A DNA stretch of 32,133 nt from Phaeoceros laevis (taxonomy: Eukaryota > Anthocerotophyta > Anthocerotopsida > Notothyladales), in NCBI GenBank assembly GCA_049999765.1, contig JBNGIQ010009616.1:1-32133 (forward strand), in the 5' to 3' direction. Positions within the stretch are counted from its first letter, which is position 1; each line of letters begins with the position of its first letter. The notes beneath the pieces are model-generated. The model worked only from the letters and a program-made list of their open reading frames with translations, was not told the origin of the DNA and did no database searches. Shown here piece after piece: positions 1-10,000 of this stretch. A program made the translations under genes and the position numbers.

Positions 1-2
1 AC

Positions 3-140
3 GCTCCAGTGCCAGAAGAGCTGGTGCTCCAAAACTTGGAACCACTGTTAGCAGCTGCCAAGAATAGATTGAACAAGTTGTTGCTTCGACATATGTTTAG
101 GGGTAGTGCTGAGGAGGCTCAGTCAGAGCCAGAGGAGTAA
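3..140 (+). CDS. Possible C-terminal end of an unknown protein, cut by the window edge
   Basis: An open frame enters from the left edge and runs 45 codons to a TAA at 138-140. The peptide begins APVPEELVLQNLEPLLAAAK, contains a basic leucine-rich amphipathic stretch (LNKLLLRHMF) and ends with an acidic tail (EEAQSEPEE). The composition looks more protein-like than the neighbouring frames, and it could be the last exon of a gene lying mostly outside the window. I recognise no family. A chance open frame of this length is quite possible, so confidence is low. Confidence 0.25.
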   Translation, partial: APVPEELVLQNLEPLLAAAKNRLNKLLLRHMFRGSAEEAQSEPEE

Positions 141-1261
141 AAAAGCACACAAGGCAGCTTCAAAGAGCTTGCGTCGTCAAACATACCCCATTTCGCCAGC
201 CTGGAATAAGACCTTCCTTTCTAAGGACCTCCAACACACCAGCCACTGCTTGAGACCGCTCTTCTCAACTACGAAAGACAGGATTGAGGGTGATGGCGGA
301 ATTGGGTATTGTATCCACGGTTTCCTTGTTCCCACGCTCTGATCGCCACAGCCAGGATTGTGATGCCCAAGTCCCTGGTGCACCTTTCCGCTGGACGCAT
401 CAGGTTCTCGCACGCAGAGCAAGTCTTGTGCTTCATGGCCGGAGCCAACTCCATTTTCACTGGCTCCCTTTCTTGAAGAGCCGGCTTGGAAGCAACTTGC
501 TTGGAACCAAGTTTACCTGGACTGCCCAGTGCAGAAAAAGGAGCATGTCAGGGGCCCCCCGTTTGCATTATGTACCTTCACAATGGTTATGTAATCATCC
601 CTTGATATTGATCCGCGCAACAGTGATATGCATGATGCTACGTTACCAAGTTCAACTGATCTTGGGGAAATATATCATCTTTGCACTTTCCTCCTTATTT
701 GTGCGTCTTTGGCTATTATTTGTTGTTTCATTGGCGTTTCTCAAGCAGAGTGGTGCCTTGTTGGTCTTCATGTTCTTCTTTGTCTCATGTACGTCATGCA
801 CATTGCTTTTCACGAGTTGCTTTTGATGACCTAGCATGCATACGTATTTGCTCTTTTCTTATGTTTTGAGCATGTTTTAGAAGTTGCTACACCTTACTGC
901 TTATTGATCACATATGATTTTTTCCAATCGTGCGACATATGTGACAGCCAATAACGGTGCCCACATTGATGATGTGCCACCTACACATCCAGTAGATTGT
1001 GCTCAAGTGCAAGTGTCTCAAACATTGCTGAGCACCATGGGTGAGAGGAACACATGGAGGCTGACGCTTTTCAATCCTTGTTCACCTGACCAGCATTTCC
1101 GATGTGGGCCTGCGCACATCACTCTTGACTCCCCTGATTTTGTGTCTGAATCCAACCCACCGATGGCTGGAGATATTGCAAAAACCGGGTTGCGAGAGTT
1201 CAGTGCACTTGGTGGGCATTCTCTGTATCCCCAAAAGGTCGCAAGCGGCTATTATGTCAAT

Positions 1262-1303
1262 CTTTCTCCGACCACACCTTACCTTTCTCCGACCACACCT
1301 TAC
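1262..1303. repeat. Tandem duplication of a 21-bp unit
   Basis: A unit containing tctccgaccacacc occurs twice head to tail with no mismatch (1262-1282 and 1283-1303). It keeps reading frame in one short open frame, but there is no evidence that this frame is a gene. Confidence 0.85.
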
Positions 1304-1363
1304 ACTTTCACAGTTCCGCACTTCTATATTGGTTGCAAAGGAGTGTAGTTTCAGCCTTAGGCT

Positions 1364-1509
1364 CAATGACCAACTTTAGGTCAAGCTTGTATCCCCAACT
1401 TTCTTCTATAATAGTGAGATATGAAGCATGTGGCTTTGTGTCACTCAATCTATGCAATGACCAGCTTTAGGTCAAGCTTGTACGGGAACAATCACTCAAT
1501 CTATACAAT
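1364..1509. repeat. Interleaved imperfect direct repeats
   Basis: The 28-bp segment 1364-1391 (core ctttaggtcaagcttgta) recurs at 1455-1482 with one mismatch. A second segment, tcactcaatctat plus a few bases, occurs at 1441-1458 and again at 1492-1509. The two repeat pairs interleave, suggesting one larger duplication followed by divergence. Confidence 0.75.
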
Positions 1510-1600
1510 CTGTGTTCGGAAAGTTTTTCACTAGTCCTATCCTCTCACCACGCAAATAAATGACACTAGGCACTTGCACTACTTGCATCATACGGTCTCT

Positions 1601-1639
1601 CCAATCCAAGTGCCACAACTCCAATCAAGTACCACAACT
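1601..1639. repeat. Imperfect 20-bp tandem repeat
   Basis: ccaatccaagtgccacaact at 1601-1620 is followed directly by a 19-bp copy with one deletion and one substitution at 1621-1639. No function is evident. Confidence 0.6.
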
Positions 1640-2276
1640 CGCCGTTTATTCACATCCAGAGTGATGAGATGGGGATGTAGAATGTTTATTTTGTGTCAGT
1701 CAGTCACATCATAGTGAACAGATGGGGATGGAGTCACACAATTTGTGCAAGCTTGGAACCAAGGTGTTGCGAAGATGATTCTTACGCCTGACAGATTGAG
1801 ACATGTGCAGCTCTGGAACGTCGGGCCGGGAACAGAATTCTGTTCTCCGAAGGTGGAGAGCGACCAGTCAAAAATTCTGAGCTTCACTCTGCTGAGTGAT
1901 TCCTCGCCTGCTTGTTAGCTGCAGGTCTGCTGTACAGGAAAGCAGGGCACACCTCGCATCTGCTGGGGCGGGGAGTAGTTTTAGATACATTGGTAAGTGT
2001 AAGTGGCACGGCCTTAGGATGCACATTTTTTCCAACATACTTTGTCAGGCTATCTTTCTTTTTGCATCCAACCCTGGTGGTGTTCTCTAGATATTATCCG
2101 CTGCTCAAGGTACTTGCAGCCTCTGTCAGCCTTGACAAATGAGCTTGGGCTCTGAGCAGATTCAAAGGTGGAACAGGTCAGAAAACCTTGACCCCCTGAT
2201 GATCAGATGGTCAATGAGCTCGGGATAATTGCCACAAGTGTGACAACACCTCTGACAATTGCTACAAGCTAGACAG

Positions 2277-2815
2277 CAATGGAGCAGGAAGGCCCAGGTA
2301 ATTATAGCAGGCAGTTTTACATCCACTTGCCTTCTGAAGGTTTGTGAAGGTGCTGGTTCTTCTCAAGGATTGGGTAGGCAGCTGCACCTCATGAGATCGT
2401 GGCAATCTTGAAGACTATTTAAGGTGACATAGGAGTGGGCAAGTCTCTGGTTAACATTTATGCAAAGTATGGCCAATTGAAAAAGGCACGCATGGTGTTT
2501 GACAGTGCTAGTCAGCGCACAAGGGATGGGGTGATAATCACTGATAACTGGAAATAATGAAGGCTACAAGGCTGTAGTTTGTTTTGAAGAGATGATGCTG
2601 CCTGGTATTCAGCTCAATGATAACACGTTTACTTGCCTTGTAGCCTGCAGCCATGAAGGGCTGGTTAGTAAGGGGCGACAGTATTTGGACGCCATGGTGA
2701 ACCAGCAGGGCCTCAACTCTACTACTTAGCAAATGTTATAATTGCATAGTTGATCTTTCCGGGAGGGCTGTCCATATGGATGAGGCAGAGAAGCTGCTGG
2801 TATCAGTTGGGTGCA
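2277..2815 (+). pseudogene. Decayed PPR gene fragment of a different subfamily
   Basis: Reading across several frames gives successive PPR pieces in the right order. An L-type piece (SFTSTCLLKVCEGAGSSQGL, then GRQLH) starts near 2310. An S-type piece (GKSLVNIYAKYGQLKKARMV, then FDSASQRT) lies near 2437-2520. A P2/L2-type piece (YKAVVCFEEMMLPGIQLNDN, then TFTCLVACSHEGLVSKGRQY) spans about 2560-2690, and an S2-like piece (CIVDLSGRAVHMDEAEKLL) about 2743-2800. Frameshifts and stops separate these pieces, so it cannot encode a working protein. The wording differs from the six large paralogues in this window (for example GIQLNDNTFTCLVACSHEGL), so it comes from another PPR gene. Its 3' end abuts the broken 3' end of gene A in tail-to-tail orientation. 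Confidence 0.75.
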
Positions 2816-2971
2816 GATCTAGAGGCTTCGAGTATATGCAACAGCAAGTTCTTGCTGTGCCCAGACAACTCAGTTTCCTTCACATCCTTCTGTCCTGCAC
2901 TGATGAGCGAAGGCAAGGCACATATCCCTCCTTCAATTATAAGACTAGCTGCTCCAGCCTCGCATAGACAC

Positions 2972-5900
2972 CTAAAAATGCTTCTTGTCCCCAACTACAA
3001 ACGAGTGCACCACGCCTCCCATATCAGTCCACGAGCTCTGGCCTGGGTCTTTCCATGCCCCACATTGCTTTCTCCTTGCCTGCATCTTCTTGGCCTCCTC
3101 CCACATTTCAGCCCTTGCATAAATGTTGGACATCATCACATAAGGTGCGGCCTCTTTTCCATCCAACTTCACGGCATTCTCAAAAGCCTGTCTTCCTATT
3201 TCTACATTATTCCACTTCAAACAAGCAGCTAACAACGTGAGCCACACTGCACTACTGGGAGGAAAAGGCATAGTCTTGGCCATCTCTAGAGCCTCGCCCA
3301 GATGACCTGCACGCCCAAGAATATCCATCATGCATGTAAAATGGTCTGCTGTTGCACTGATGCCATAATCTGTCCTCATAGATTCAAAATACTCCCGGCC
3401 TTTATCCACCAGGCCCACATGACTGCAAACTGTCAGCACACTAAGAAAGGCAATGCAATCAGGCTGCACGGCTTCGACTGTCATCATGTCAAGCAAGCTG
3501 AACACAACGTCACTATCTCCTTGACGTGCATAACCATCTATCAGTGCGCCCCAAGCCTCAACGCCTCTTTGAGGCAGTGAATCGAACACCCGCTGTGAAT
3601 CCGACATGCTCCCACACTTTGCATACATATTCACCAGTCCTGCTCCTACAACCACATCACCCAGCAGTCCACGTTCCTCAATCTCTGCATGCATCCGCTT
3701 TCCGACCGCCAAAGCGACTGCATCCGCACATGACTGCAGGAGGCAAACATATGTACAAGAATCAGGAGGAATGAGGTCTTCCTCTTGCATACTGCCGTAG
3801 AGACTTAGGGCTTCCGCACCCATTCCCTGCTGGGCATACCCTGCGAGCATTGCGTTCCATGTCACAACATTCCTCTTCGGGAGTTTGTCAAACAATCTGC
3901 GAGCATCCTCTAGGCAACCACATTTTACATACATGTTAACCAAGCTGCCGCCTAGGACCACATCCTCTTCCAGTCCTCGTTCTTTGATCTGCGCATGCAG
4001 CTCCTTTCCTTGGTGAAGAGCTCCGACACCGACACTGGCACAGGCATGTAAGAGGCACAGAAATGTTACACAATCTGGAGGAGAGAGGCCCTCATGTCTC
4101 ATCCTGCTGTAAAGACTAAGGGCCTCCTGACCCATCCCTTGTTGGGCATAAGCTGAAAGCATTGCAGTCCACGTTACATCAGTCCTCTCTGGAAGTCTGT
4201 CGAACAACCGGCGAGCATCCTCTAAGCTACCACATTTTGCATACATGTTAATCAAGCTGCCCCCTAGAAACAGATCATTTTCTAATCCTCGTTCTTTGAT
4301 CTGTGCATGCAGCTGCTGCCCTACATGAAGAGCTCCTACACCTACAATCCCACATGCCTGCAGCAGGCATGAATATGTAACAGGATTGGGAGGAGAGAGC
4401 CCTTCCTGCTGCATACTGTTGTAGAGACTAAGAGCTTCTTGACCCATTCCCTGCTGGACATAACCTGCAAGCATAGCAGTCCATGCTACAATAGTCCTCT
4501 CTCCAAGGTTGTCAAACAACTGACGAGCATCATCCAAGCTACCGCATTTTGCATACATGTTAACCAAGCTGCCACCTAGAACCAAATCCTCTTGCAGTCC
4601 TGCTCCTTTGATCTGTGCATGCAGCTGCTTTCCCTCATGAAGAGCACCTACACCTACACTGGCACAAGCCTGAAGCAGGCATACATAAGTAACAGAGTTA
4701 GGTGGAACGAGGCCTTCCTGCCGCATACTGCTGTAGAGACTAAGAGCTTCCTGACCCATCCCCTGCTGGGCATACCCTGTAAGCATTGCGGTCCACGTTA
4801 AAACATTTCTATTCTGAAGTCTGTCGAATAACCGGCGAGCATCTGCTAAGCTCCCGCACTTTGCATACATGTTAACCAAGCTGCCGCCTAGAACCACATG
4901 CTCTTGCAGTCCTCGTTTTTCAATTTGTGCATGCAGCTGCTTTCCCTGATGAAGAGCTACTTCCCCTACACTTGCACATGCCTGCAGCAGGCATGCATAT
5001 GTAACCAAATCGGGAAGAATGAGACCATACTGTTGCATACTTCCGTAAAGACTAAGGGCTTCCTTACCCATCCCTTGCTGGGTATAGCCTGCGATCATCA
5101 AGTTCCACGTTACAACATTCCTCTCTGGGAGTTGGTCGAACAATTGACGAGCATCCTCTGAGCTACCGCATTTTGTATACATGTTAACCAAGCTTCCGCC
5201 TAGAACCACATCTGCTTGCAATTCTCGTTCTATGATCTGTGCATGCAGCTGTTTTCCCACATGGAGAGCTCCTACACCTACACTTGCACATGCCTGAAGC
5301 AGGCATACGTATGTAACAGAATTGGGAGGAATGAGGCCTTGCTCTTGCATACTGCTGTAAAGACTAAGGGCTTCCTGACCCAACCCCTGTTGTGCATAAC
5401 CAGCAAACATCGCGTTCCATATAACAACATTCCTCTCAGGAAGTTCGTCAAATATGCTCCGAGCATCCTCCAAGCTACCGCATTTTGCATACATATCAAC
5501 CAGCCCGGCTTGAACAAATTTATCGGGCTTCCTTGAACTCGCAAGAATTTGAGCATGGACCTGCTTGCCGGCAACTAAATCTCCAGCAGTAGCACAAGCC
5601 TTCAGAACTGCTGAATTGATTCGGTCGTCGGGCTTAACCTGAGTCGACTCGAGCATTTTTCGATAAAGTCGGATAGCCGCTGCAGCCCCGGCAGCCCCTC
5701 CATGTCTTGCATAGGCGAAAATGATGGTTGCCCAGTTGTAGGCGTTGGGTGCTGAGACTTTGTTAAAGACTTGCTTTGCTTCCTCCAAGCTTGCAAGCGA
5801 AGCGTACAGACCGATGAGTTGGGTGGCCAAGAATGCGTCTCCTTCATACCCGCCTTTGACAGTGAGAGCATGAATGCATCTGCCCGAAACCAGGTCCTTG

Positions 5901-6511
5901 CTCGTGATGCACCTTTTGAGGACACGATAGAAGAGCTTGTTGGGTACATAGCACCCTCGCTGCACCAGTAGTTTCAATGCATCCACAGCGTCAGAAATCC
6001 GTCCATCCTTACATAGTTCGCTGCACAGGCACATTTCGACCTCCAAGCGGCCCTCATATGCTGCAAGAGCTTCTTGCCCTTCAGCTGAGGTGGATACAGA
6101 CTTCATCCAAGCGTCTAAAGTCGTTAACTGGTAGTCCACCCAAGCAGGCTTGTGCCGATTGCTTAACCACAACGCGAGCTTGGACACCTTGTGTTTGAAG
6201 TCAGGATGCCGGGGAGTCGGCTTGCTCCGCCTATTGTCCCACCAGTGTGTCGGATGCGCAAAATACTTTCTCCATAAAACTTCCTGGATCTTTTCTGCAT
6301 GCATTCCGTCCAGTCCATAGCTTACAGAACCGTTGCCACACCAGGCCTTTCCTGCTGGGTGGGTAAGGTCCCTAAACCCAGTAGTCTCAGCTATTAGTCC
6401 TTGCATACGCTGCTTCAGCTCGGGGACTGCTGGCAAACATGGAGTCCGGTCAGCTTGGAGTCCAGTCCACCGGTCATCACTGGAGCATGATCTGTCGAGC
6501 ATGGTCTTCAC
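2972..6511 (-). CDS. Gene A: PLS-class PPR protein, E-type, DYW domain lost
   Basis: This is a 1179-residue organellar RNA-binding protein of the PPR PLS class, by family knowledge a likely RNA-editing site-recognition factor. The longest frame starts at 6511. All six paralogues share an aligned ATG, which here is Met70 at 6304, so a 1110-residue product is equally plausible. The conserved block (YFAHPTHWWDN, RHPDFKHK) follows at about 83-117. PPR motifs begin near residue 160 and form eight P-L-S triplets of about 104 residues, the last with the variant S motif (SMSDSQRVF). P2, L2 (SVLTVCSHVGLVDKG), S2 (DHFTCMMDILGRAGHLGEAL), E1 and E2 (PGQSSWTD) then close the protein at GDKKHF. The match to the paralogues stops abruptly at 2972-2975 and no DYW remnant follows, so the deaminase domain was lost at a breakpoint. 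Neighbours: divergent from B, tail-to-tail with the pseudogene. The PPR part is uninterrupted, so it may be a functional E-type protein that relies on a DYW partner, or an early pseudogene. Confidence 0.85.
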   Translation of the reverse strand: MKTMLDRSCSSDDRWTGLQADRTPCLPAVPELKQRMQGLIAETTGFRDLTHPAGKAWCGNGSVSYGLDGMHAEKIQEVLWRKYFAHPTHWWDNRRSKPTPRHPDFKHKVSKLALWLSNRHKPAWVDYQLTTLDAWMKSVSTSAEGQEALAAYEGRLEVEMCLCSELCKDGRISDAVDALKLLVQRGCYVPNKLFYRVLKRCITSKDLVSGRCIHALTVKGGYEGDAFLATQLIGLYASLASLEEAKQVFNKVSAPNAYNWATIIFAYARHGGAAGAAAAIRLYRKMLESTQVKPDDRINSAVLKACATAGDLVAGKQVHAQILASSRKPDKFVQAGLVDMYAKCGSLEDARSIFDELPERNVVIWNAMFAGYAQQGLGQEALSLYSSMQEQGLIPPNSVTYVCLLQACASVGVGALHVGKQLHAQIIERELQADVVLGGSLVNMYTKCGSSEDARQLFDQLPERNVVTWNLMIAGYTQQGMGKEALSLYGSMQQYGLILPDLVTYACLLQACASVGEVALHQGKQLHAQIEKRGLQEHVVLGGSLVNMYAKCGSLADARRLFDRLQNRNVLTWTAMLTGYAQQGMGQEALSLYSSMRQEGLVPPNSVTYVCLLQACASVGVGALHEGKQLHAQIKGAGLQEDLVLGGSLVNMYAKCGSLDDARQLFDNLGERTIVAWTAMLAGYVQQGMGQEALSLYNSMQQEGLSPPNPVTYSCLLQACGIVGVGALHVGQQLHAQIKERGLENDLFLGGSLINMYAKCGSLEDARRLFDRLPERTDVTWTAMLSAYAQQGMGQEALSLYSRMRHEGLSPPDCVTFLCLLHACASVGVGALHQGKELHAQIKERGLEEDVVLGGSLVNMYVKCGCLEDARRLFDKLPKRNVVTWNAMLAGYAQQGMGAEALSLYGSMQEEDLIPPDSCTYVCLLQSCADAVALAVGKRMHAEIEERGLLGDVVVGAGLVNMYAKCGSMSDSQRVFDSLPQRGVEAWGALIDGYARQGDSDVVFSLLDMMTVEAVQPDCIAFLSVLTVCSHVGLVDKGREYFESMRTDYGISATADHFTCMMDILGRAGHLGEALEMAKTMPFPPSSAVWLTLLAACLKWNNVEIGRQAFENAVKLDGKEAAPYVMMSNIYARAEMWEEAKKMQARRKQCGAWKDPGQSSWTDMGGVVHSFVVGDKKHF

Positions 6512-7082
6512 GAGCTCGGTGCCTCAAAAGAGTGATATGGTATGAGCTGACAAGAGCTTGCCTTGGCCGCGCCTACCACGACTAGTGTAGGACCTGTTGC
6601 TACCTAGCGAGCAAGTTTCGTATGCCGAAAACAGAGAGGTGGCAGAAGAGGCGCAAGCAACCACGGGAGGGAGATTCTACTCAGCCGAGTTGGCCCCTGT
6701 TGGGGCTCGCAGAACCAAGCCGGTGCTTGAAGGCCGGCACCTGCCAGGCTTGACAGTAACCATCACGGAGTATCATCACCATCACAAATATGGAAGGAAT
6801 TGCAGAAGAAGGCATTGTTGTCAGCTATATTTACATGTGTGGCAGATCGCTTCGGCCTCAGTGGCGTTGCTGGAACCGCCATCTTGAAGCAGCCAGCCCG
6901 TCAGTGCTTGAGTGATGGCCGCTGGACTCGATTCCAAGCTGACAGTACATATTTGCCACCAGTACCCGCACAGGGGAGCGCATCCGAGGACCGGTACCTG
7001 GCACTAGTGGGTTTCGGCCCTGAGCTACCCAGCAGGAAAGGTATGGTGTGCGAAATGGTCTTCATATCATGGACAGGAAGGA
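6512..7082. promoter_or_regulatory. Divergent intergenic region between genes A and B
   Basis: The 571 bp (778 bp from A's aligned ATG at 6304) must hold the promoters of both A and B, which are transcribed away from each other. I see no clear TATA box; an AT-rich gctatattta at about 6828 is the nearest candidate. Segments are shared with upstream regions of other copies: gcaagcaacc...acgggaggg at 6648-6672 recurs before D (17832-17859), and catcttgaagcagccagc at 6880-6897 recurs before C (12722-12739) and, diverged, before E (22566-22584). Between about 6900 and 7050 a frame reading RWTRFQADSTYLPPVPA matches gene A's N-terminal extension (RWTGLQADRTPCLPAVPE), but it is out of frame with B. 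The duplicated unit therefore included the 5' leader. Confidence 0.6.
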
Positions 7083-10000
7083 ATGGCACCAAATTGTTGC
7101 CAAGAGCTGCAGGAGGTTTTGGGGAAGCAATATTTTGCAGATCCGACACTGTGGTGGGACAACAGGTGGATCGAGCCGGCTCCCTGGCATCATGATTTTA
7201 AACACAACAAGTCCAAGGTCGCCCTGCGTCTGACGAATAGGCAGAAGCTTGCGTGGCTGGACTCGAAGCTAGCCATGTTGGACGCTGGGATGAAGAAGAC
7301 TGCGGGGTCTGCATCCCCCTCAATTCCATTCCAACGAGCTTTACCAGCGCAGGAGGGCCAGGTGGAGGTAGGAATGTGCAGAAAACTGTGTGAAGGTGGA
7401 AGCATTTCTGACTCTGTGAATGCATTGAAGCTACTGGTACAGCGAGGGTGCCCTGTACCCAACAACCTCTATTATCGTGTCCTTAAGGGGTGCATCACGC
7501 AAAAGAACCTGGCTTTGGGCAGATGCATCCATTCTCTCTCTGTCAAAAGTGGGTATGAAGGAGACGCATTTTTGGCAACCCAACTCATCGGTCTGTACGC
7601 TTCTCATGGGAGGTTGGATGAAGCAATGCGGGTGTTTGCCAAAGTCCCTGCACCAAACGCTTATAATTGGGCTACTATCATCTTCGCCTATGCTAAACAG
7701 GGAGGGGCTCCTGCGGCTGCACAGGCTATACGAATGTATCGACAAATGCGCGACTCAAACACTGTTAAGCCAGACAACTGTGTCTATTCAGCAGTTCTAA
7801 AAGCTTGTGCCACTTCAGGCGATCTAGTTGCAGGCAAGGAGGTTCATGCTCACATTCTTGCGAGTCCAGGGAAGCCAGATAGGTTTGTTCAAGCTGGGCT
7901 GGTGAACATGTACGCCAAATGCGGTAGCTTAGAGAATGCTCGCCGATTGTTCGACAGACTTCCAAACAGGAATGTCGTAACATGGAACGCGATGATTGCT
8001 GGGTATGCCCAGCAAGGGCTGTGTGAGAAAGCCCTCAGTCTCTACAAAAGTATGCAGCTGGAAGCCCTTATTCCTCCAGATTCTGTTACATATGCATGCC
8101 TACTACAGGCATGTGCCATTGCAGGTGTAGGAGCTCTTAATGAGGGGAAGCAGCTGCATGCAGAGATCAAAGAACGAGGACTGCAAGAAGACTTGGTTCT
8201 AGGCGGCAGCTTGGTTAACATGTATGCAAAGTGCGGTAGCTTAGAGGGTGCTCGCCGATTGTTTGACAAACTTCGTCAGAGGAATGTTGTAACATGGACC
8301 GCGATGCTTGCAGGGTATGCCCAGCATGGGATGGGTCAGGAAGCCCTCAGTCTTTACAGCAATATGCAACAGGAAGGTCTCATTCTCCCCAATCCAGTTA
8401 CATATGTATGCCTGCTACAGGCATGTGCAAGTGTAGGTGGAGGAGCTCTTCATGAGGGCAAACAGCTGCATGCGGAAATTAAAGAACGAGGACTGCAAGA
8501 TGACGTGGTTCTAGGCAACAGCTTGGTTAACATGTATGCAAAATGTGGTAGCTTTGAAGACGCCCGCCATTTGTTCAATAGACTTCCGGAGAGGACTGTT
8601 GTAGCATGGACTGCAATGATCACAGGTTATGTCCAGCAAGGGATGGCTCGTGAAGCCCTCAGTCTTTACAGCTGTATGGAACAGGAGGGCCTCACTTATC
8701 CGAATTCTGTTACATATATATGCCTGTTGCAAGCATGTGCTAGCATAGGTATAGGAGCTCTTCATGAGGGAAAGCACCTGCATGCACAGATGAAGCAGCA
8801 CGGACTGCAGGAGGATGTGGTCCTAGGTGGCAGCTTGGTTAACATGTATGCAAAGTGCGGTAGCTTAGAGGATGCCCGGCAATTGTTTGATAAACTTCCC
8901 GAGAGGAATGTTGTGACATGGAATGCGATGATTGCTGGTTATGCCCAACAGGGGAGAGGAAAGGAAGCCCTTTGTCTTTATAAGAGTATGCAACAGGAAG
9001 ATCTGATTCATCCCAATACTGTGACATATGCAAACCTGGTGCAGGCATGTGCGAGTGTAGGTGTAGAAGCTCTTCAGGAGGGGAAGTGGGTGCATGCACA
9101 GATCAAAGAACGAGGACTGCAGGAGGAAGTGGCTCTAGGTGGCAGCTTGGTTAACATGTATGCAAAATGTGGTAGCCTACAAGATGCTCAAAAATTATTC
9201 GACAGACTTCCGGAGAGGAATGTTGTGATGTGGACTGCGATTCTTGCAGGGTATGCCCAGCAGGGGATGGGTCAAGAAGCCCTTGGTATTTACAGCAGCA
9301 TGCAACAGGAAGGCCTCATTCCTCCGAATTCCGTTACATACGTATGCCTGCTACAGGCATGTGCTAGTGTAGGTGCAGGAGCTCTTTATGACGGAAAGCA
9401 GCTACATGCACAAATCAAAGAGCGAGGACTGGAAGATGATGTGTTTCTAGGTGGCAGCTTGGTTAACATGTATGTAAAATGTGGTAGCTTAGAGGATGCT
9501 CGCCGGTTGTTCGACAGCCTTCCGGAGAGAACTGTTGTAGCATGGACAGCGATGCTTGCAGGTTATGCCCAGCAGGGTAAGGGTCAGGAAGCCCTTAGTC
9601 TTTACAGCAGTATGAAACAAGAGGGCCTCTCTCCTCCAGATTGTGTAACATTTGTGTGCCTCCTACAGGCATGTGCCAGTGTAGGAGTAGGAGCTTTTCA
9701 TGAGGGAAAACAGCTGCATGCACAGATCAAAGAACTAGGGCTGCATGAGGGTGTCGTTCTAGGTGGCAGCCTAGTTAATATGTACTCAAAATGTGGTAGC
9801 TTAGAGGATGCTCGCCGCTTGTTCGACACACTTCCAGAGAGGAATGTAGTTACTTGGAACGCAATGCTTGCAGGTTATGCTCAGCAGGAGATGGGTCAGG
9901 AAGCCCTTGATCTTTACAGCAGCATGCAACAGGAAGGCATCGTTCCTCCCGATTCGGTTACGTATGTATGTCTGCTACAGGCATGTGCAGCTGTTGCTGC

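Larger units (their letters stand above)
141..2270. other. Left flank without a recognisable gene
   Basis: I see no convincing gene here. The stretch at 640-860 is T-rich and gives a short hydrophobic frame with no family signature. The region at 1260-1720 is rich in small imperfect duplications, listed separately. A perfect 16-bp palindrome lies at 1830-1845 (gaacagaattctgttc). No transposon ends, tRNA or other RNA gene could be recognised by eye. Confidence 0.4.

Noticed and set aside
284-826. A 180-codon frame with a hydrophobic C-terminal half
   Set aside because: The hydrophobicity follows from a T-rich stretch. There is no recognisable family and no support for a start, and overlapping frames look similar.
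1830-1845. Perfect 16-bp palindrome gaacagaattctgttc, resembling a steroid-receptor half-site pair
   Set aside because: That receptor class is absent from plants and a single short palindrome in kilobases of DNA is unremarkable.
3302-5574. Many open frames of 60-120 codons on the strand opposite gene A, and the same opposite B-F
   Set aside because: They recur at the same phase in every repeat and are shadows of the 312-bp coding unit; their peptides have no family of their own.
7900-10000. Regular spaced repeats that could suggest a CRISPR or satellite array
   Set aside because: The period is a whole number of codons (104), the unit is continuous coding sequence, and its peptide is plainly PPR.
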